A stretch of DNA of 64,000 nt from assembly GCA_037349105.1 (NCBI GenBank), contig JAYJMM010000113.1, forward strand, positions 372,001-436,000, in the 5' to 3' direction. The notes below the pieces were generated by a model. It was given only the letters and a program-made list of their open reading frames with translations. It was not told where the DNA came from and did not search any database. Below, in pieces: positions 61,845-64,000 of this stretch. The number at the start of each line of letters is the position of its first letter. The stretch's first letter is position 1. Made by a program: the position numbers and the translations under genes. This stretch comes from Limnomonas spitsbergensis. Its lineage: Eukaryota; Chlorophyta; Chlorophyceae; Chlamydomonadales.

Positions 61845-64000
61845 TGGTCTGCTGCCTGCCGCGGGCTGCCCCTGACTGCGGCCCGGTGCGTCCTCTCGCC
61901 CCGTGTTATCTCGTTACTGCGCTCTATCGCGGCTCTCCTGGCTCTGCGCTCCTCCATTGCTGCTTGCTCCTGAACGACGCTGCACATCCATTCGTGACGC
62001 AGCTGTGTCAGGTCTTCCTCGAGGTCATGCCCCGGACTCCCTGGTCCTGGGCCTCTGTCGGATGGCATAATATCTCCCTCTGCATCCTGAGCCTCTGCTC
62101 TGGCGGCGCTATCCTGGTCCGGGGGCATGGCTCCTTCCTCGTACCACTCCTCTTCTGACCCCGTAATCTCCACCAGTGGTGGCGGTCCTTCCGAAAGGTC
62201 GTCGCTGTATCCTGGGTTCCTGCTGTCCAGGTCCTCTGCAAGCAGGGCACCGGTACTGTATCGGGGTGACTGGGGCTCTGCCCGTCCCCTAGGCTCAGAT
62301 TCCGGTGCAGACCCTCCCATTCCTTCCGCGGGCTCCAGCCATTCCCATGAGGATGCGGCTGCCCCGAATGTCGTGACGAATGCTGCCTGGGTCCATTCTG
62401 GTTCTTCTTCCTGTGTAGGACCGTTGGTGGCGGCCGCAGGTTCCTCCGAGAAGGGACCGCGCCTGCCCACCAGCCAGTGTCCTATCCTTGGCTGGTTCCT
62501 CAGGGCCTCCAATTCCTCCTCAATGCCGACCTCCCCTGCTCCTCTGAACAGGGTGTGCCGCGTGCGCACCCCTGCCGGGTGCGCCTGTTTCCACAACTGC
62601 GTTGTTATGCCGTCTGCCTGCCAATAGGGTAGCACGCTGCTTGCCCTGTTGTCGTGCCACGCTCTCCTCTCCAGACGCACCCACTGGAGCACGCATGCTT
62701 CCAGTCGTTCTACTGCGAACGGCGAGCGCGCAAGCTCCTCCTCTCCTTCCCACATGGCTCCCGATGCTGGCGTCCTCTGTGGCCCGTAAGGCCAGGTGGG
62801 GCAGGCTGTTATGTCAATAGGTGCCCACTGCCCCTCTACACCCCACACGTGCCGCATGGCCGCTGACAGCTGTCCTGGGAGCAAGACTCGCTGCAGCACC
62901 AGAAGCATGAGCGTCCACACTGTTGGATCTGCTCCCCTGGCGTATGTGTAGGCGTGGAACTCTGCCTCATCCACCGACGCGCATTTAGTGATTGCCACGT
63001 TGTCCTGGTGCCTTGCGAACAGGTAGACGGGCTTGTCGTCCTGAGTGGCGTGCATGTGGATCCATGCTGCTGAAACAGGTACCTCCCCATCTTCCACCTC
63101 CTCATAGTAGTAAGTTACTAGCTGCTGGACCGGGATGGCTGACCTGGCCTCCCCGGGTGCCGTCCCCCATGGCACGGCCTGTCCTGCGACCATCCTGGGA
63201 ATGACGATGGACGCCTCAATGGTCGCCTCACACCGCCTTGGCCTGCCCGGATGGCACAGCCCTGCCTCGGCTGGGGCTTGCACTGCTGTCCCCTCAAACT
63301 CTGCGTACTCGCCCATGGCTTGCACTGGCACATAGAATGCGCGGTCTCTGAGAGCTACGCTCCCCATCAGCTGACGCACGCAGTCCTCCGCCCATGGCGA
63401 GCGCATGAACCCGGGCTGCGCACCCTGCCACAGCCCCTCTGTGCGCGCGCTGTTGGGCACGTCCGGGTGCGCCCTGGCTGCCGCCTCCACCGCTGTGATG
63501 CCCTCCGCGACTGCCAGAGTCACCATTTCATGTACGCAGCATACATAGATGGGGTGCCGTTCCCACCTGCGCGCCATGTAACTGGGCATGTTTGTGCTGG
63601 GCCGTATGTACCCTTTGAGTGCTGCCAACAGTAACACCGCAGTCACTGCATCCCCCGGGAAGATCATCCGGGCCACCGCCTGACTGGCTGCCCGCCTGTT
63701 CACGCACATCTGCACGCCGCCTTCCTGGAGCCTGTGGTTGTGCACCCTACACAGCCCGTCCAAGCAATCTGCTGGCATGGTGAGCATGGCCATGGAGGTG
63801 GACGCCTCTGGCATCTCTTCCCCCAGGCGGTAATACTGCACAAAGGGCTCGCTCTCTGGTGGAGTTGGCGGATACGGCTCTATGTAGGCCCGCTCTCTGC
63901 TGTATGATCTCTCTCTGCTGAAGGACTGGTCAAGCTGGCTGTCCTCGCCCCCTGCGTCGGACCTCCCTCCCCTCTCACTGCTGCGCTGCGTCTCTCCGTA
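61682..64000 (-). CDS. Gag-like protein of copy C, N-terminus outside window
   Basis: An open frame from the window edge to 61,682 (over 770 codons). It aligns with the middle of the large Gag-like protein of copy B (RLGEEMPEASTSMAMLTMPA; GYIRPSTNMPSYMARRWERH-PIY; PWAEDCVRQLMGS; AAWIHMHATQDDKPVYLFA). The N-terminal part seen here is Arg/Ser-rich (SFSRERSYSRERAYIEPYPP). It has no zinc knuckle and no PHD-like finger, unlike copy B. Function is inferred as Gag from position only. Confidence 0.65.
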   Translation of the reverse strand, partial: YGETQRSSERGGRSDAGGEDSQLDQSFSRERSYSRERAYIEPYPPTPPESEPFVQYYRLGEEMPEASTSMAMLTMPADCLDGLCRVHNHRLQEGGVQMCVNRRAASQAVARMIFPGDAVTAVLLLAALKGYIRPSTNMPSYMARRWERHPIYVCCVHEMVTLAVAEGITAVEAAARAHPDVPNSARTEGLWQGAQPGFMRSPWAEDCVRQLMGSVALRDRAFYVPVQAMGEYAEFEGTAVQAPAEAGLCHPGRPRRCEATIEASIVIPRMVAGQAVPWGTAPGEARSAIPVQQLVTYYYEEVEDGEVPVSAAWIHMHATQDDKPVYLFARHQDNVAITKCASVDEAEFHAYTYARGADPTVWTLMLLVLQRVLLPGQLSAAMRHVWGVEGQWAPIDITACPTWPYGPQRTPASGAMWEGEEELARSPFAVERLEACVLQWVRLERRAWHDNRASSVLPYWQADGITTQLWKQAHPAGVRTRHTLFRGAGEVGIEEELEALRNQPRIGHWLVGRRGPFSEEPAAATNGPTQEEEPEWTQAAFVTTFGAAASSWEWLEPAEGMGGSAPESEPRGRAEPQSPRYSTGALLAEDLDSRNPGYSDDLSEGPPPLVEITGSEEEWYEEGAMPPDQDSAARAEAQDAEGDIMPSDRGPGPGSPGHDLEEDLTQLRHEWMCSVVQEQAAMEERRARRAAIERSNEITRGERTHRAAVRGSPRQAADQCARDSKEAAASGAGSRRPGDAQISQPVQAAAREPGVTRHHTVRGAGWQYSGIS

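Larger units (their letters stand above)
54591..64000 (-). mobile_element. Copy C: near-intact TIR-family retroelement, 5' part outside window
   Basis: Starts TGTCGCACC at 54,591, two bases after short derivative 1. Left terminal region 54,591-54,823, G-run on the coding strand at 54,824-54,839, 3' UTR to 55,496, then integrase-PHD, RT-RNase H-methyltransferase, a linker frame and Gag-like protein running off the window end. One single-base frameshift (C-run 57,018-57,023) separates the two pol frames. Its right terminus should lie several kb beyond the window. Confidence 0.85.

Overview
The window is nuclear DNA of a eukaryote, most likely a flagellated green alga. Three intron-containing genes show this: an outer-arm dynein intermediate chain (motile cilia), a PsbP-domain protein (oxygenic photosynthesis; lumenal location inferred) and eIF2-beta. 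A plant-type telomere-like tract (CCCTAAA) and CTG-rich introns fit. I cannot name the species.

Layout. 1-6.4 kb holds ordinary genes: the 3' half of DNAI1 (+), a small Sel1-repeat gene (-) and eIF2-beta (+); the last two diverge from a 352-bp promoter. 6.4-9.4 kb is gene-free, with a tRNA-like box pair, a hAT transposase fragment and a palindrome cluster. 9.4-22.4 kb is retroelement copy A (+ strand): Gag-protease split by a 1,255-bp hAT element, two accessory frames, then RT-RNase H, a DNA cytosine methyltransferase-like domain and an integrase cut off at its second Asp. 22.4-24.2 kb holds Tc1/mariner debris and a minisatellite. 24,239-42,980 is copy B (- strand), a single 18.7-kb insertion into that minisatellite, which resumes at 42,981. 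43-48.7 kb is repeats, two tandem Harbinger-like MITEs and one doubtful Q-rich gene. 48.7-50.9 kb is the PsbP-domain gene. 52.8-54.6 kb holds two short deletion derivatives of the B/C family, one nested in the other. 54.6 kb to the window end is copy C (- strand), nearly intact.

Main result. Copies A, B and C carry a Ty3/gypsy-type pol with an inserted DNMT3-like cytosine methyltransferase domain between RNase H and integrase. B and C also have a PHD finger after the integrase, where chromoviruses have a chromodomain. All three carry a signal-anchor-like hydrophobic segment ahead of RT. Copy B and the ~875-bp derivatives end in imperfect ~32-bp terminal inverted repeats (TGTCR...), not in LTRs. 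The nested derivative has a clean 4-bp target duplication (TACC). TGTNR termini with a 4-bp duplication recall Ginger-type DNA transposons, so this looks like a giant TIR-bounded element with a full retroelement pol plus a chromatin writer and a chromatin reader. Captured DNMTs in retrotransposons are known from dinoflagellates and a charophyte; the TIR-bounded architecture here is the part I believe may be undescribed.

Nested insertions give further history: a hAT element with perfect 8-bp target duplications in copy A; in copy B, a hAT left end next to a 740-bp duplication whose second copy carries an excision footprint that breaks gag-protease; and an empty site for the tandem MITEs.
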